From the NCBI GenBank assembly GCA_963836905.1, contig CAWIKY010000007.1, positions 186,001-250,000 on the forward strand: DNA of 64,000 bases, in the 5' to 3' direction. The translations under genes and the position numbers were made by a program. Source of the stretch: CAWIKY01 sp963836905 (GTDB lineage: Bacteria > Pseudomonadota > Alphaproteobacteria > Caulobacterales > Hyphomonadaceae). Under the pieces are notes generated by a model. That model was not told the DNA's origin. It saw only the letters and a program-made list of their open reading frames with translations, and searched no databases. Below are positions 19,702 through 29,970 of this stretch, piece by piece. Numbering within the stretch: position 1 is the first letter of the stretch; the number at the start of each line of letters is the position of its first letter.

Positions 19702-20579
19702 ATGAAGTTTCTTCCAGCATTCATTGTCAGCCTTATCTGTACCTCCTTGCTCGCCTCTCCCGCATTCGGGGCCGGAGTGAGGGTCAATGATGAACCTGTA
19801 CCCTATAAAGTCTGGTCCATTTCGGTAATGCCGGGAGACACACTCGCATTTGAAGGAATCGAGCAAGGCAGCGCGACACTCGATGGCAAACCGGTAAAGT
19901 CCGGATGGACTGCCCCGGACAAAGCAGGCCATCACCTTCTGGAAGTCAAACCTGAACATGGCGGCTCAGCCTATACAATATCGGTTTTCGTGCTCGAACC
20001 GTCAGCGAAAATCAATTCCAGCGGCTATCTGAACGGCTACAGGGTCGGCACTTATCCGAAAGACACACCCTCGGGGTTCATTCGTTATGACGAGGGTGAT
20101 TACAATCTTCCGCTCTCGCCGAATTTCACGCTCGGGCAGTTTCTCTGCAAGCAACAGCCGTCCCATTATCCAAAGTATCTGGTGGTCACCCCATCGCTTC
20201 TGACGCGCCTTGAGGCCTTGCTTGCTTCATTGAATGAGGACGGCCTGACAGAGGCAGCGAGCTTCTTCGTGATGAGTGGCTTTCGTACGCCGTTCTACAA
20301 CACGGCGATCGGCTCGGCGAAGTTCTCGCGTCACATGTATGGCGATGCGGCGGATGTTTATCTCGACGTGTCTCCGCGCGACGGGGTCATGGATGACATC
20401 AATTCCGATGGTAAGATCACCAAGGCCGACGCCAACTTCATGTATGATCATGCCCAGTCGCTATTTGCGAGCGCAAGGACCTGCCAAAAGGTGGCCTCGG
20501 CTCTTACAGCGCCAATGCCGTGCACGGACCGTTCGTTCACGTCGATGGGCGCGGCAGCCAGGCACGCTGGGGGCGGTAG
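19702..20579 (+). pseudogene. secreted M15-like (YcbK-type) peptidase, frameshifted near the 3' end
   Basis: A signal peptide (MKFLPAFIVSLICTSLLASPAFG) precedes a beta-rich N-terminal domain. A metallopeptidase domain follows with FFVMSGFRTPFYN and the zinc motif SRHMYGDAADVYLD. The frame breaks by -1 near 20461-20475. The other frame then reads KDLPKGGLGSYSANAVHGPF and VHVDGRGSQARWGR, supplying the last zinc His (HGPFVHVD), with a stop at 20577-20579. Read without the shift, the frame ends at 20616 with non-homologous residues. It is a likely murein peptidase paired with the L,D-transpeptidase 3 nt upstream. Confidence 0.82.
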
Positions 20580-20600
20580 CGGGCTTCGCCGCCGCCGCAG

Positions 20601-23549
20601 TCAGGCCAGGGCGTAGTCCGGCATGTCCAGAGGCGAGATTTCCATCACGTCCCAGACCTCATTCATATGAACAGGAACCTCTTGAACATCAGCGTACTCA
20701 CCGGTCGTCGCCTCCGCCATTGGCATGACCGATGTGTAGATGTCCGTGTCCTTGCCGTCGCCATTCATTGCGCCAAGGTCAATCACATCCGCCTCATTCG
20801 AAAGCGTTACAGCGCGCGAGGCTTCGGACCCGTCCTTGCCCTCCGGCTCGGCTGATACACTCCCGTTGAAGAGGAAGTCGGTTACCGTCACGTTGGCGAA
20901 AGCATGGAAGTCCGCCACCAGCACTGCCGAAGCTGCACCCGTGCCGTCGATATCGAAGAACAGGTTGGTGTCGTCGCTGTCCCAGAGGAAAGTCGCGTTG
21001 GCCGTCAAGGCACTTGGCAGTGTCGATGAAACGAAGTTCACCCCCGGAATGAGCACCGTGCCCGGTACCTGAAGGAAGCTGGCCGCGTCAAACACCAGCT
21101 TGTCCGTGCCGGAAATGAAATCGAGCACGATGTCACCGATTTCCGCGATGCTGTTCCAGATGAAATTGTCTGCGCCGTCATTTCCCTGCAGGACATCAAT
21201 TCCGGTTCCGCCAACGATGAAATCATCACCGCCGCCGGCAACAATATAGTCACCACCGCCATTGCCGACCAGCAAGTTGGTCGCTCCGTTTCCGATGATC
21301 TGGTTCGCTGCATTGTTGCCGAAGCCATCTTGACGAACGCCGATATTCCCGGAAATCAGAACAAGGGTCTCGAAGTTGTCGCCAAGCGAGAAACTGCTGG
21401 TCGAATAGACCGTATCATTGCCCGCATCGGCATTCTCGACGAGCGTCTGGCCAGCAGCATTGACGATATAGACATCGTCGCCAAGATTGCCGTTGACGTA
21501 GTTGCCCGTTCCCGAAAGCGAAATCATGTCATTGCCGAACCCGGCATCAATGATCGTGAACGATTGCGCATAGATCGTGTCGTTCCCGGCCCCGGCGGAA
21601 ATCGTGCTGATCGCTACGGCCGAAGTGTTCGACAGAATAAGCAGATTATCGAGAGCGTTGCCGTTGAGCACCGCACCGGCCCCTCCGGTTGACGTGTTGA
21701 CGCCAGTCTCGATGTTATCACCCAGCGTCATGTCGACGGAGGTGTAGACGATGTCATTGCCCTCGCCAGCGAACTCTACGAGCGTCGACCCGCCAGCCGA
21801 CACCACATAGGTGTCGTCGCCGGTTCCGCCGAGCACGTAGTTTCCAAACCCTTGCAGCACGAGAATGTCGTTTCCGGCACCGCCATTCGCCGTTGTCGCA
21901 GCATTCATGACGACAAAGTCATTGCCTGCTCCCGCCAGGATTGTGGCAGTGATTACTCCGGCATTTCCGGTCACCAGATAATCGTCGAAGGCAGACCCCG
22001 TCAGGCTCTCGAACCCCGAGATTACGTCGCCTTCAGCATCGCCGCCAAAGGCTTGCCCAAGTACCAGATCGACCGATACGCCCGCATTCGAGCTGGCATA
22101 GGAGAGCATGTCCACGCCAAGCCCGCCGATCAGCCGGTCCGCGCCGCCGCCGCCTTCAATCAGGTCGTTGCCTGCTCCGCCGTCCAGATAGTTGGCGATG
22201 TTGATACCAATAATGATGTCATTGCCCGAACCGCTGGCCACGTTCTCGATCAAAGTGCCCCGCGCAATAATCAGATTGCCGGTCTCGCCGCCAAAGCTGG
22301 AAACCGCTTCCCAGGCGAGGTTGAAGACCTGGTCGGCGCTGTACTGCGAATAATCCAGCGTATCGACGCCGCCAGTGTCGTAGATGGTTATGGCAGGCTG
22401 ATCGCTGACCGTGGACAGGTCGTAGATGATACCGGCATTTGAATTGAAGCCGTAGACCGTATCGCCGCTTCGCGTGTTCGTTGCTGCGCCATACATGCGC
22501 TGGATCGCGATTATGTCAGCGATCATCGGGGTCAGGGCGAAGGCATACGTCGCATCGATCGTCGTGTTCTCGGTCTGGCTGAAATATGACATCACGCTGG
22601 ATTGCCAGCTGTCATTCAGATGCCCGGCATCGCCGGGATAGTCCGCTGTTGAATTGTATGGCCCGGAATGACCGAGACCGAGCGCGTGACCGATTTCGTG
22701 GATGTAGGTCTGCAGGGCATACGAGTAGTTTTCCGTGCCGTAGCGCTCTACCCAGTCCTGCGTCACAGTAATGCGTGAGGTTACGATCGTATTGCCGGTA
22801 ACCGTCGAAGAGTTGTTTGCACTGAGATCCGGTTCGCCCGGTTCATCGGGATCATTATTGTCGTTGAACGTGATCTGCGCGCCTCCGGTCCGGTCCTGGA
22901 ACCTGATGCCGGTAATGTCCGTCCAGAATTGCAGCGCGATGCGGGCGAAGTTGGCGCCGCCCGCCTCAAGGGTCGAAAGGTCCACGGTGATGGTGCGCGT
23001 TCCGTCAAGACCGAAGCTGCGCTCGGACCGTCCGGTGCTCTCCCAGTAGCCGCTGACGAGATAATCGGCGATCTGGTCGTTGGAAAAGGCGCTGGGCAAT
23101 GGGCTGTCGTCAATCGCAGCACTGAGCCTGTATCCGCCGAGAACGCTGTCATTCCATGCAGCGGCTTCGAGGAAGTAAATGCCCGAAACCGTCGGGGAAA
23201 AGAAAAGCTGCGAGTTCAGCCCGGGCCCGCCGTCATCGTTGAACGTGACGATGTTACCTGCAAAGTCCAGCAGCCGCAGATAGGGATCGGACAGGGATGC
23301 CAGGCCGTCAGCGTCGACGCCTGCTTCGGCGGCAGCGGCGGCGGCGTCCTTGGCATCGCAACATCCCGGGCATCCACATCCGCTATCATGCGCCGTAACC
23401 GTGCCGTCGAGATTAAAGACGTAGCGCTGCCCGGCCACAAGTTCGACGCGGATCCAGTCACGGTCCCCGACCACTTCGAGCTCGCCGGTATAGCTGGAGC
23501 CGATTGCGAGGTTGATCGGAGTGAACGCGCTGTTGGGGACATCAACCAT
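20601..23549 (-). CDS. secreted RTX metalloprotease (serralysin-like, M10) with N-terminal PPC domain
   Basis: A 982-residue protein with no N-terminal signal peptide. Residues ~20-145 form a PPC-like beta domain (GELEVVGDRDWIRVELVAGQ, DPYLRLLDFAGN). The metzincin site HEIGHALGLGH is at 284-294, with the Met-turn SSVMSYF near 320. From about 400 onward come glycine/aspartate RTX-type units (GSGNDIIIG, GGAGNDLIEGGGGADRLIGG, GNDGADNFIW), which bind calcium and are exported by type I secretion. No TolC/HlyB/HlyD genes are adjacent. Unusual for this class are four cysteines at residues 58-64 (CGCPGCC) inserted in the PPC domain before an alanine-rich stretch. Confidence 0.9.
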   Translation of the reverse strand: MVDVPNSAFTPINLAIGSSYTGELEVVGDRDWIRVELVAGQRYVFNLDGTVTAHDSGCGCPGCCDAKDAAAAAAEAGVDADGLASLSDPYLRLLDFAGNIVTFNDDGGPGLNSQLFFSPTVSGIYFLEAAAWNDSVLGGYRLSAAIDDSPLPSAFSNDQIADYLVSGYWESTGRSERSFGLDGTRTITVDLSTLEAGGANFARIALQFWTDITGIRFQDRTGGAQITFNDNNDPDEPGEPDLSANNSSTVTGNTIVTSRITVTQDWVERYGTENYSYALQTYIHEIGHALGLGHSGPYNSTADYPGDAGHLNDSWQSSVMSYFSQTENTTIDATYAFALTPMIADIIAIQRMYGAATNTRSGDTVYGFNSNAGIIYDLSTVSDQPAITIYDTGGVDTLDYSQYSADQVFNLAWEAVSSFGGETGNLIIARGTLIENVASGSGNDIIIGINIANYLDGGAGNDLIEGGGGADRLIGGLGVDMLSYASSNAGVSVDLVLGQAFGGDAEGDVISGFESLTGSAFDDYLVTGNAGVITATILAGAGNDFVVMNAATTANGGAGNDILVLQGFGNYVLGGTGDDTYVVSAGGSTLVEFAGEGNDIVYTSVDMTLGDNIETGVNTSTGGAGAVLNGNALDNLLILSNTSAVAISTISAGAGNDTIYAQSFTIIDAGFGNDMISLSGTGNYVNGNLGDDVYIVNAAGQTLVENADAGNDTVYSTSSFSLGDNFETLVLISGNIGVRQDGFGNNAANQIIGNGATNLLVGNGGGDYIVAGGGDDFIVGGTGIDVLQGNDGADNFIWNSIAEIGDIVLDFISGTDKLVFDAASFLQVPGTVLIPGVNFVSSTLPSALTANATFLWDSDDTNLFFDIDGTGAASAVLVADFHAFANVTVTDFLFNGSVSAEPEGKDGSEASRAVTLSNEADVIDLGAMNGDGKDTDIYTSVMPMAEATTGEYADVQEVPVHMNEVWDVMEISPLDMPDYALA

Positions 23550-23803
23550 TCAGGTTTTCCTCTAAGGCTCGGACAGAATGACGTTGGAAAGGCCAGGGTC
23601 GCGATCCACGACACTTCGCCCGAATGTACAATTGAAGAATTAACATGCGTTGGTGAATTGATGAATGACGAATGACAGCACAAACGCAGTTGGTCAGGCA
23701 TCAATCGCCGACAGCTGATCGTCACCCACCCATGCTATCCGCACTGACAATGGCCTCAAGCCGGGGTCTGTAGTTGGGGTGTTTGTCGCTACCGTGCGCT
23801 GCG

Positions 23804-24658
23804 TCAGGTTTCTGTCAGCGCGCCATAAAGATCGGGCCGTCGATCGCGGAAAAACCCCCACGCGGCCTGTTCCTGCGCCAGTCGTGCCGGATCGAAGCTG
23901 GACAATACGAATCCCTCCTCCCCTCGTGGCACCTCGGCAATTTTCTCGCCGGTTTCGTCGGTGATGAAGGAACACCCGTAGAAGACCTGATCGGCTTCCT
24001 GGCCGATCCGATTGGCGGCAGCGACCGGAAGCGTGTTGGAAACAGCATGCCCCTGCATCGCCCGCTGCCAACGCCCGCTCGTTTCAAGGGACGGGTCCTG
24101 CGGTTCAGACCCTATGGCCGTCGGATAGAGCAGAGCCTGCGCGCCCTGCAGCGCCATTGCTCGCGCGGCTTCCGGGAACCATTGATCCCAGCAAATGCCG
24201 GCACCAAGCCTTGCAAACCGCGTCTGCCAGACCCTGAACCCGGTATTTCCGGGACGGAAGTAGAACTTTTCCTGATAACCCGGACCGTCGGGAATATGGC
24301 TCTTGCGATAACTGCCGAGCCGGTCTCCGCCCGCGTCGAGCATGACCAGCGTATTGTAATAGTTCGGCCCGTCCTTCTCGAAAACCGAGCATGGCAAAAC
24401 GACGTCGAAGTCCCTTGCCAGTTTCTCATAGCGGGAGACCGCCGGATGGTTGCTGGTCGCATGAGCCTGACGGAAGGCGTCTTCCCTCTGTGTCTGACAG
24501 AAATAGGGTCCGGTAATCAGCTCCGGCGTGAGAATGACGTTTGCACCGGCCCGGCTTGCAGCGGCGATATGATGCTCGAGCCGGTCAAGGTTTTCGTCTG
24601 CCGTCCCGCCCAGTTCGCACTGAACGACCGCGAGCGTGAATGTGCCTGTCTTCGTCAT
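23804..24658 (-). CDS. aguB: N-carbamoylputrescine amidase
   Basis: A 284-residue nitrilase-superfamily enzyme. The catalytic triad is visible: Glu46 (ILTPELITG), Lys119 (SYRKSHIPDGPGYQEKFYF) and Cys156 (GICWDQWFPEAAR). It hydrolyses N-carbamoylputrescine to putrescine, CO2 and ammonia. It lies 58 bp downstream of agmatine deiminase on the same strand, which supports the specific assignment over other carbon-nitrogen hydrolases. Confidence 0.93.
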   Translation of the reverse strand: MTKTGTFTLAVVQCELGGTADENLDRLEHHIAAASRAGANVILTPELITGPYFCQTQREDAFRQAHATSNHPAVSRYEKLARDFDVVLPCSVFEKDGPNYYNTLVMLDAGGDRLGSYRKSHIPDGPGYQEKFYFRPGNTGFRVWQTRFARLGAGICWDQWFPEAARAMALQGAQALLYPTAIGSEPQDPSLETSGRWQRAMQGHAVSNTLPVAAANRIGQEADQVFYGCSFITDETGEKIAEVPRGEEGFVLSSFDPARLAQEQAAWGFFRDRRPDLYGALTET

Positions 24659-24716
24659 GATCGTCTCCTCCCAGGCACTGACCTGTCACGCGTGTCACGT
24701 AGCACACGCCTCTGCC

Positions 24717-25754
24717 CTATCCTGCAGGAATATGTTGGGACATGCAGTGAAAACTACCACCACCTACAAGCAGCGCATTGGCCGGTGACGTCAGGACCGG
24801 TCTGTCCTGCACGAGGCCCGCCAGAGCCTTTGCAGCTGCTTGACCTGCGTCATTATAGACGGGGACGACCACGGCCTGATTGGTGACGATGAAGTTCATA
24901 TGGCTGGCAGGCACCATGTTGCCCTGTGCGTCGGTCACCCGGCCGGGCGAAGGAATGGTGGCCACTCTCAAGGGTTCACCATCCGTACTTTTCGCGGCCG
25001 ACAACGTCTCCTTGATCGCAGAAAGTCGGTCCGTATTTGGATCATCCGCACCGGGCGACTGGCAAAGAACATGTCCCGGGCCGAGGCATCTGGCGATGTT
25101 GTCGACATGGCCGTCGGTATGATCATTTCTCAACCCCTCGCCGAGCCAGACGATTTCTCGTGCGCCAAGAGCGTCGCGCAAATGCGTTTCCGCCAACTCT
25201 TGTGTCCAGCCGGGATTTCGGTTCGGGTTGAGCAGACATTCGCGCGTCGTCAGAACAAGCCCTGTGCCATCGCCCTCCACGCTACCGCCTTCAAGAATGA
25301 AGTCATGCCGCGTGATCGTGTCGGCCAGTCTCGACGCCAGAGCGCCGCCGAGGGCCGCATCGCCCGGATAGACATACTTTCCGCCCCATCCGTTGAAGGC
25401 AAACACGTCCGCCGCCAGCCTGCCGCCCCGCCGCGAAAACAGGGGGCCGGTATCGCGGATCCAGACATCTCCGCAGGGCACATCAATGATGTCGAAACCG
25501 CTACCACAGCGCGACAATGCATCGGCGCGCGCAGCTTCACCCTCAAGCACCAGAACAACCCGCGATGGCGAACCGCTCGTCATTTCGTCACCGGCATTCA
25601 CAAGCGTCTGGACAAGCCGGGCTGCCTCCTCGCGGGCTGCATCGAAAGCACCTTCGAATTCATCCTCCCACGGCGCGGCGTGCGATGGCCAACCGATCAG
25701 GATTTGCGATTGCGGTGCCCATTCGGACACGGGAAGGAAGGCATGTCTGGTCAT
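24717..25754 (-). CDS. aguA: agmatine deiminase
   Basis: A 345-residue porphyromonas-type peptidyl-arginine deiminase fold. Family blocks GDVWIRDTGPLF, FNGWGGKY, EGGSVEGDGTG and NDHTDGHVDNIARC are present, with the catalytic Cys in GGSFHCMSQ (Cys337). It converts agmatine to N-carbamoylputrescine. With aguB directly downstream it completes the agmatine-to-putrescine route. Its start lies only 9 bp after the tamB stop, so it may be read from the tamA promoter as well. Confidence 0.93.
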   Translation of the reverse strand: MTRHAFLPVSEWAPQSQILIGWPSHAAPWEDEFEGAFDAAREEAARLVQTLVNAGDEMTSGSPSRVVLVLEGEAARADALSRCGSGFDIIDVPCGDVWIRDTGPLFSRRGGRLAADVFAFNGWGGKYVYPGDAALGGALASRLADTITRHDFILEGGSVEGDGTGLVLTTRECLLNPNRNPGWTQELAETHLRDALGAREIVWLGEGLRNDHTDGHVDNIARCLGPGHVLCQSPGADDPNTDRLSAIKETLSAAKSTDGEPLRVATIPSPGRVTDAQGNMVPASHMNFIVTNQAVVVPVYNDAGQAAAKALAGLVQDRPVLTSPANALLVGGGSFHCMSQHIPAG

Positions 25755-25763
25755 GAAGAAGGG

Positions 25764-28700
25764 CTATTCGTAATCGCGGCTGTATTCGACGGACAACCTG
25801 TCATTGCCGTCCGAGCCAAGCTGGGCACCGACATCGACATTGTTGAAGGCTTCCCATTCGATGGAGGCAGATGGCGCACCGGACGCGCCGGTCTTGACCT
25901 CCAGGAACACGTCTTCCGTCAGATATTTACCTGTCGTGAGTTCTGTATCGCCGGAGGCGGACTGATCTATGGAAATCGAATCGAGGCCAGCCACGCGTTC
26001 TATCGAGCCCATCAGGTCGAAGGCTGAATTGCCACCGCGCATCTTGTTGAGCCCGGCCGCCAGCTGCGCCGCCTGGATAGCCGAAAGCTGGGCGGGTGAG
26101 CGACCGAACAGGACGCGCGAAAGAACCTCGTCCTGCGGCAGTTCGGGGATGGCCGACATTTCGATCTTCGGCTCGGTCGGCTTACCCTTGATCGATACGA
26201 CGGCAGTGACATCATCGAGTTTGCGCCTGGCTTCGATATCGAGCGTGATCCGGTCGAGCGGACCGTCGAGATTGATGCGGCTTTCCTCGAACTTGAAGGT
26301 CTTGCCGATGAATTCGAAGTCACCGCGGATGATCCGTGCAGCGCCGCGAACACGGGGCTCCGATACCGTACCGGAAATTTTCAGATCGGCGCCCACTTCA
26401 GTGTCCAGACCAAACCCGTTCAACCCGAACTGCCCGGGCGCCTTGAAGGCAATATCGAGGAAAACGGGATAGGCCGGTTCGTCTTCTTGTTCGGGTACCG
26501 GCTCGTCTTCGAACCGGACATCGATCGTTGGCCCGGTCGACCCGCTGCCTTGCGGCGCGACAAGGGTATAGAAACCGCGCATGAGCCGAAGGTCGCCCGT
26601 GATTTTTGCACTTTCAGTTCCGGCGGCGAGGTTGAGTTCGCCATCAATGGCGACTTCCGCGTCGCGGCGGTTAACCGCCATCAGTTCGTCCAGAACGATA
26701 TCGATATTCCCGGTCCTTGCCGCGATATCGAACGTTCCCGAGGCGCTGAGGCTGCCAGAGGGAACGCTGTTGGCGTTGACAGATTCCAGAATGATCCGGT
26801 CGTCTGCAAATTGCGCCCTCAGGCCGATCTGCTCCAGCCTGATGCCGAAGGATTCCTGTTCGACCTCGCCGTCAGCCAGAATGATGCTTCCGCCGACGTC
26901 CGGCGTTTCCGGCGTACCGGCTACGGCGAAATCCAGCTCAGCCCGCCCGGCCACGGCTATGTCCGCGCGTCCGGTCGCTGCCCAGAGGCGAGCCAGTTCG
27001 GCATGTCCGGTTGCGCGAATATTCATTGGGGCCTGCATGGCCGGTGCCGGGAACAGGCCGGTTTCAGGTACGTCCAGACCGAGGCCTCCGGTTATCCTGA
27101 TATTGACCGCATCATCGCTCAGCAAGGTCGCGTCGATGTCGAACCGGTCGCCAACGATTTCGCCGCGGGCAGCGAGCGAAAGCTCGGGCGTGTTTTCGAC
27201 GGCTTCCTCGATGGGAATTCCGGTGATGTCGAGCGCAACCAAACCCCTTAGCGGCCCCTGACTGCGCGTCAGATCGACCCGTCCGTCAATCCGTCCCCCG
27301 GTTACGGGCAGCACGGCAACGCGGGAAATATCCGCTACGGCAAGCCCGTCAATTACCAGACCAAGCCTTGGATCAACTTCGCCAAGCAGCGCGTCAATGG
27401 TCATCGTCCCGCCCAGCAGTCCAAGCGTTCCGGTAATTTTCGGACCGGTATCTGTTGCCTCGTAGATCACCGGCTCAAGCGTCTGGAAGGGAAGATCACC
27501 CAGCATTCCGTCCAGCCGGGCCAGCACGCGCGGGCCGCCATCGCCAAGGGTCACATCAGCCGAGAGATCAGCGGTCGTCTCGCGCAGAACGCCGTTTATC
27601 AGCGTGTCACCGGTAAAATCGACCTGCGCGGTCAACGCGTCCAGCGTTCCCGAAACGCCGAGCACAACCTCGCCATCTTCGACGACTGCAGCGTTCAGCC
27701 CGGCAATGACGCCATTCACCGATACCTGTTCGTTCTCGAGACTGCCGCGAAGATTGGCACTGTCGAAGAGGTCGAGCCCTTCTGGCGCGCCCTCAAGGCT
27801 GAAAGAGACCGTACGGCTTTCGCCCGCGAGACGGGCATTCGCGCCCAGATCGAGGCCGTTCCAGGTCGCGACCAGATCCTCGACCTGCATCATGTTCTCG
27901 GCAAGCGCGAACCGGCCATTGGCTGCAAGCGGTTTGTCCTGAACGCGGGCATCAATGTTCAGCCGACCGGACAGATCGCTGCCATCGCGTCGACCGCTAA
28001 CCGAGAGATCAAGCGCCTCGACCGGTTCCTCTGCAATCACCAGTCGCGCAGAACGCGCCGTTATCGCGTAGTCGAGCGCATCGAAAGGTCCATCCGCGCG
28101 GACATTTACCGAAAGCGGCTCCCCGATCACGACCGGCGCGGCCTCCAGCGTTACCGGGTTGATGCGAAGATCGGCGACGAAGCCGGCATTGCCGCTGGCA
28201 CCCAGCGTTCCGTTCGCAGTGGCCGATACGTTCTGCCCGTCCAACGTAAAAGTATTTACATCGATCGCACCGTTTGAGCGTCGGCGAGCTTTCAGGTCGA
28301 TCGTGGCTGTTTCGCCCAGCAGGACACCCGCGTCAGGCGGCAGACCTTCAAACCCCTTGGCATTGCCGGAGACGGCAATGTCGAGCGTTTCAGCCAGGCT
28401 TCCGCGTACCGTAGCGCGCAAATCGACCGAACCGGGTGCCTGCGCGGCAAACATTTGCGGCCTGTCGCTTCGGACCGTCGTCTGGAGATCCATCTGACCT
28501 GTCTCGACGCCGTAGAGACCCGAAGCAGTCAGGCGCGTGCCCGGCAGCGAGAGCGTGAGGTCGGTCAGCCGGGCGTTCTGACTTTCAAGTTCGTAGCGGG
28601 CCGCGCCCACAAGTGTCGCCCGGTTTCCGGCAACGCCCTGCCCGCCTTCGAGCCGTGCAATGACCGTCGCCAGATCAAGATCAGCCTCAACGGCGTCGCC

Positions 28701-29957
28701 ATCAAAAACGATATCGAGCGGGCCTTGCAGATTGCGAAGTGCAATGGCGTCGGTTTCGAACGAGGCGACCGAGAGTGTCACAGGAACAGTCCAGGTCTTG
28801 CCGGACTTGTCAGCGCGACCCTCGATGGCAACCGCGCCGACTTGCATATCTTCCCCGAGAGGCAGGCGCGACGGATCGTCGATTTTGGCCGCAAAGGTCC
28901 AGCTTGCGGCCTGCGGATCGTCCGTCTGCAAACGCGGCGTCGTGGCCGTGACAGTCGCCAGATCCGACAGCAGGGCCAGCCTGAAATCATTCACGACGTC
29001 GCCGTCCCGCGTGCCCGTGAGATCGAGTTCAATCACCGGACCAATCATTCCGGGCAGGTTCTCCTGACCGACAAGACGGGAAAGCGGGCCGGAATAAAGT
29101 GTGGCGTTCAGGGTTTGCCCGGTTTGCGTTCCCGCTCCGTTGAGTTCCACAAGTTGCTCATTGCCGACCTGACCGTTCAGGGTCGCGGCCCAGTCGCCCA
29201 GAGCCCCTTCGACACGACCTTGCAGGGTCACATCGCCGGGCAGTTCGCGGCCGAGGAATGTCCGCACGAGCACCGAATTGCGCTGGACAAGCAGATCGAT
29301 CTCGCCATCCACGCGCTTTCCATCGGTCCAGCCGAGATCGAGATCGACCCGATCAGAAAAGCCAAGCGTCGGCGTCAGGTCGAGCGCGATCCTGCCATTC
29401 TTCTCTGTCGCGTCGAGGGTAGCACTCAGACTGGCCTGCAATGGCTCGCCAATGACCGGCTCATCAATACGGATTTCGTCAATTGCGAACCGACCGAGAC
29501 GAATACGATCGACAGGCGCCTCCCCGCCCGGTTCTGTTTCTTCCTTGGGCTCGGACGGAGGCAGGACGGGCTGGCGACGCACATGCAACTCGCTGGCCGT
29601 GAAGGTCTCCACGTTCACCTCGCGTGACAGAAGCGCCCACGGACTCCAGTCGAGGTTCAGATCATCGATGCTGAGCCAGAGACCGTCTTCGTCACGTACC
29701 TCGATACGGGCGATGCTCGCATCGGACAGGATATCACCTTCAAACCCCTCAAGAGAAACCCGTTGACCGGCAATCACCCGCTTTTCCAGTTGGGCTTCGA
29801 TGACCGAGCGCCCGCTTCCGGTGCCAATCCAGATACGCAGGGCGATGACCGCCACGACCAGAAACACGACAAGACCGAGCAGAATTATGCCGGTCCACTT
29901 CGCCAGCGGACGAACCCAGCCGCTCTTGCGCGGAGATGTTGCTGTCTCGGAGGTCAT
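25764..29957 (-). CDS. tamB: TamB, translocation and assembly module inner-membrane component
   Basis: A 1397-residue protein with one N-terminal transmembrane helix (WTGIILLGLVVFLVVAVIALRIWI, about 21-44). A very long repetitive beta-rich periplasmic body follows, ending in the conserved DUF490/TamB C-terminal domain (RGDFEFIGKTFKFEESRINLDG, PQDEVLSRVLFGRSPAQLSA, VEYSRDY). It spans the periplasm and partners TamA in outer-membrane assembly or lipid transport. It starts 13 bp after tamA stops; the two form an operon. Confidence 0.95.
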   Translation of the reverse strand: MTSETATSPRKSGWVRPLAKWTGIILLGLVVFLVVAVIALRIWIGTGSGRSVIEAQLEKRVIAGQRVSLEGFEGDILSDASIARIEVRDEDGLWLSIDDLNLDWSPWALLSREVNVETFTASELHVRRQPVLPPSEPKEETEPGGEAPVDRIRLGRFAIDEIRIDEPVIGEPLQASLSATLDATEKNGRIALDLTPTLGFSDRVDLDLGWTDGKRVDGEIDLLVQRNSVLVRTFLGRELPGDVTLQGRVEGALGDWAATLNGQVGNEQLVELNGAGTQTGQTLNATLYSGPLSRLVGQENLPGMIGPVIELDLTGTRDGDVVNDFRLALLSDLATVTATTPRLQTDDPQAASWTFAAKIDDPSRLPLGEDMQVGAVAIEGRADKSGKTWTVPVTLSVASFETDAIALRNLQGPLDIVFDGDAVEADLDLATVIARLEGGQGVAGNRATLVGAARYELESQNARLTDLTLSLPGTRLTASGLYGVETGQMDLQTTVRSDRPQMFAAQAPGSVDLRATVRGSLAETLDIAVSGNAKGFEGLPPDAGVLLGETATIDLKARRRSNGAIDVNTFTLDGQNVSATANGTLGASGNAGFVADLRINPVTLEAAPVVIGEPLSVNVRADGPFDALDYAITARSARLVIAEEPVEALDLSVSGRRDGSDLSGRLNIDARVQDKPLAANGRFALAENMMQVEDLVATWNGLDLGANARLAGESRTVSFSLEGAPEGLDLFDSANLRGSLENEQVSVNGVIAGLNAAVVEDGEVVLGVSGTLDALTAQVDFTGDTLINGVLRETTADLSADVTLGDGGPRVLARLDGMLGDLPFQTLEPVIYEATDTGPKITGTLGLLGGTMTIDALLGEVDPRLGLVIDGLAVADISRVAVLPVTGGRIDGRVDLTRSQGPLRGLVALDITGIPIEEAVENTPELSLAARGEIVGDRFDIDATLLSDDAVNIRITGGLGLDVPETGLFPAPAMQAPMNIRATGHAELARLWAATGRADIAVAGRAELDFAVAGTPETPDVGGSIILADGEVEQESFGIRLEQIGLRAQFADDRIILESVNANSVPSGSLSASGTFDIAARTGNIDIVLDELMAVNRRDAEVAIDGELNLAAGTESAKITGDLRLMRGFYTLVAPQGSGSTGPTIDVRFEDEPVPEQEDEPAYPVFLDIAFKAPGQFGLNGFGLDTEVGADLKISGTVSEPRVRGAARIIRGDFEFIGKTFKFEESRINLDGPLDRITLDIEARRKLDDVTAVVSIKGKPTEPKIEMSAIPELPQDEVLSRVLFGRSPAQLSAIQAAQLAAGLNKMRGGNSAFDLMGSIERVAGLDSISIDQSASGDTELTTGKYLTEDVFLEVKTGASGAPSASIEWEAFNNVDVGAQLGSDGNDRLSVEYSRDYE

Positions 29958-29970
29958 AGCTGGTCACTCA

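Noticed and set aside
21038..22500. Repetitive DNA in the RTX protease gene as a possible CRISPR or tandem repeat
   Set aside because: The repeats are imperfect and in frame, explained by glycine/aspartate-rich calcium-binding units.
28455..29627. Long plus-strand reading frame (390 codons) opposite tamB
   Set aside because: It is antisense to well-supported TamB, rich in Arg/His and without family motifs; a typical high-GC shadow frame.
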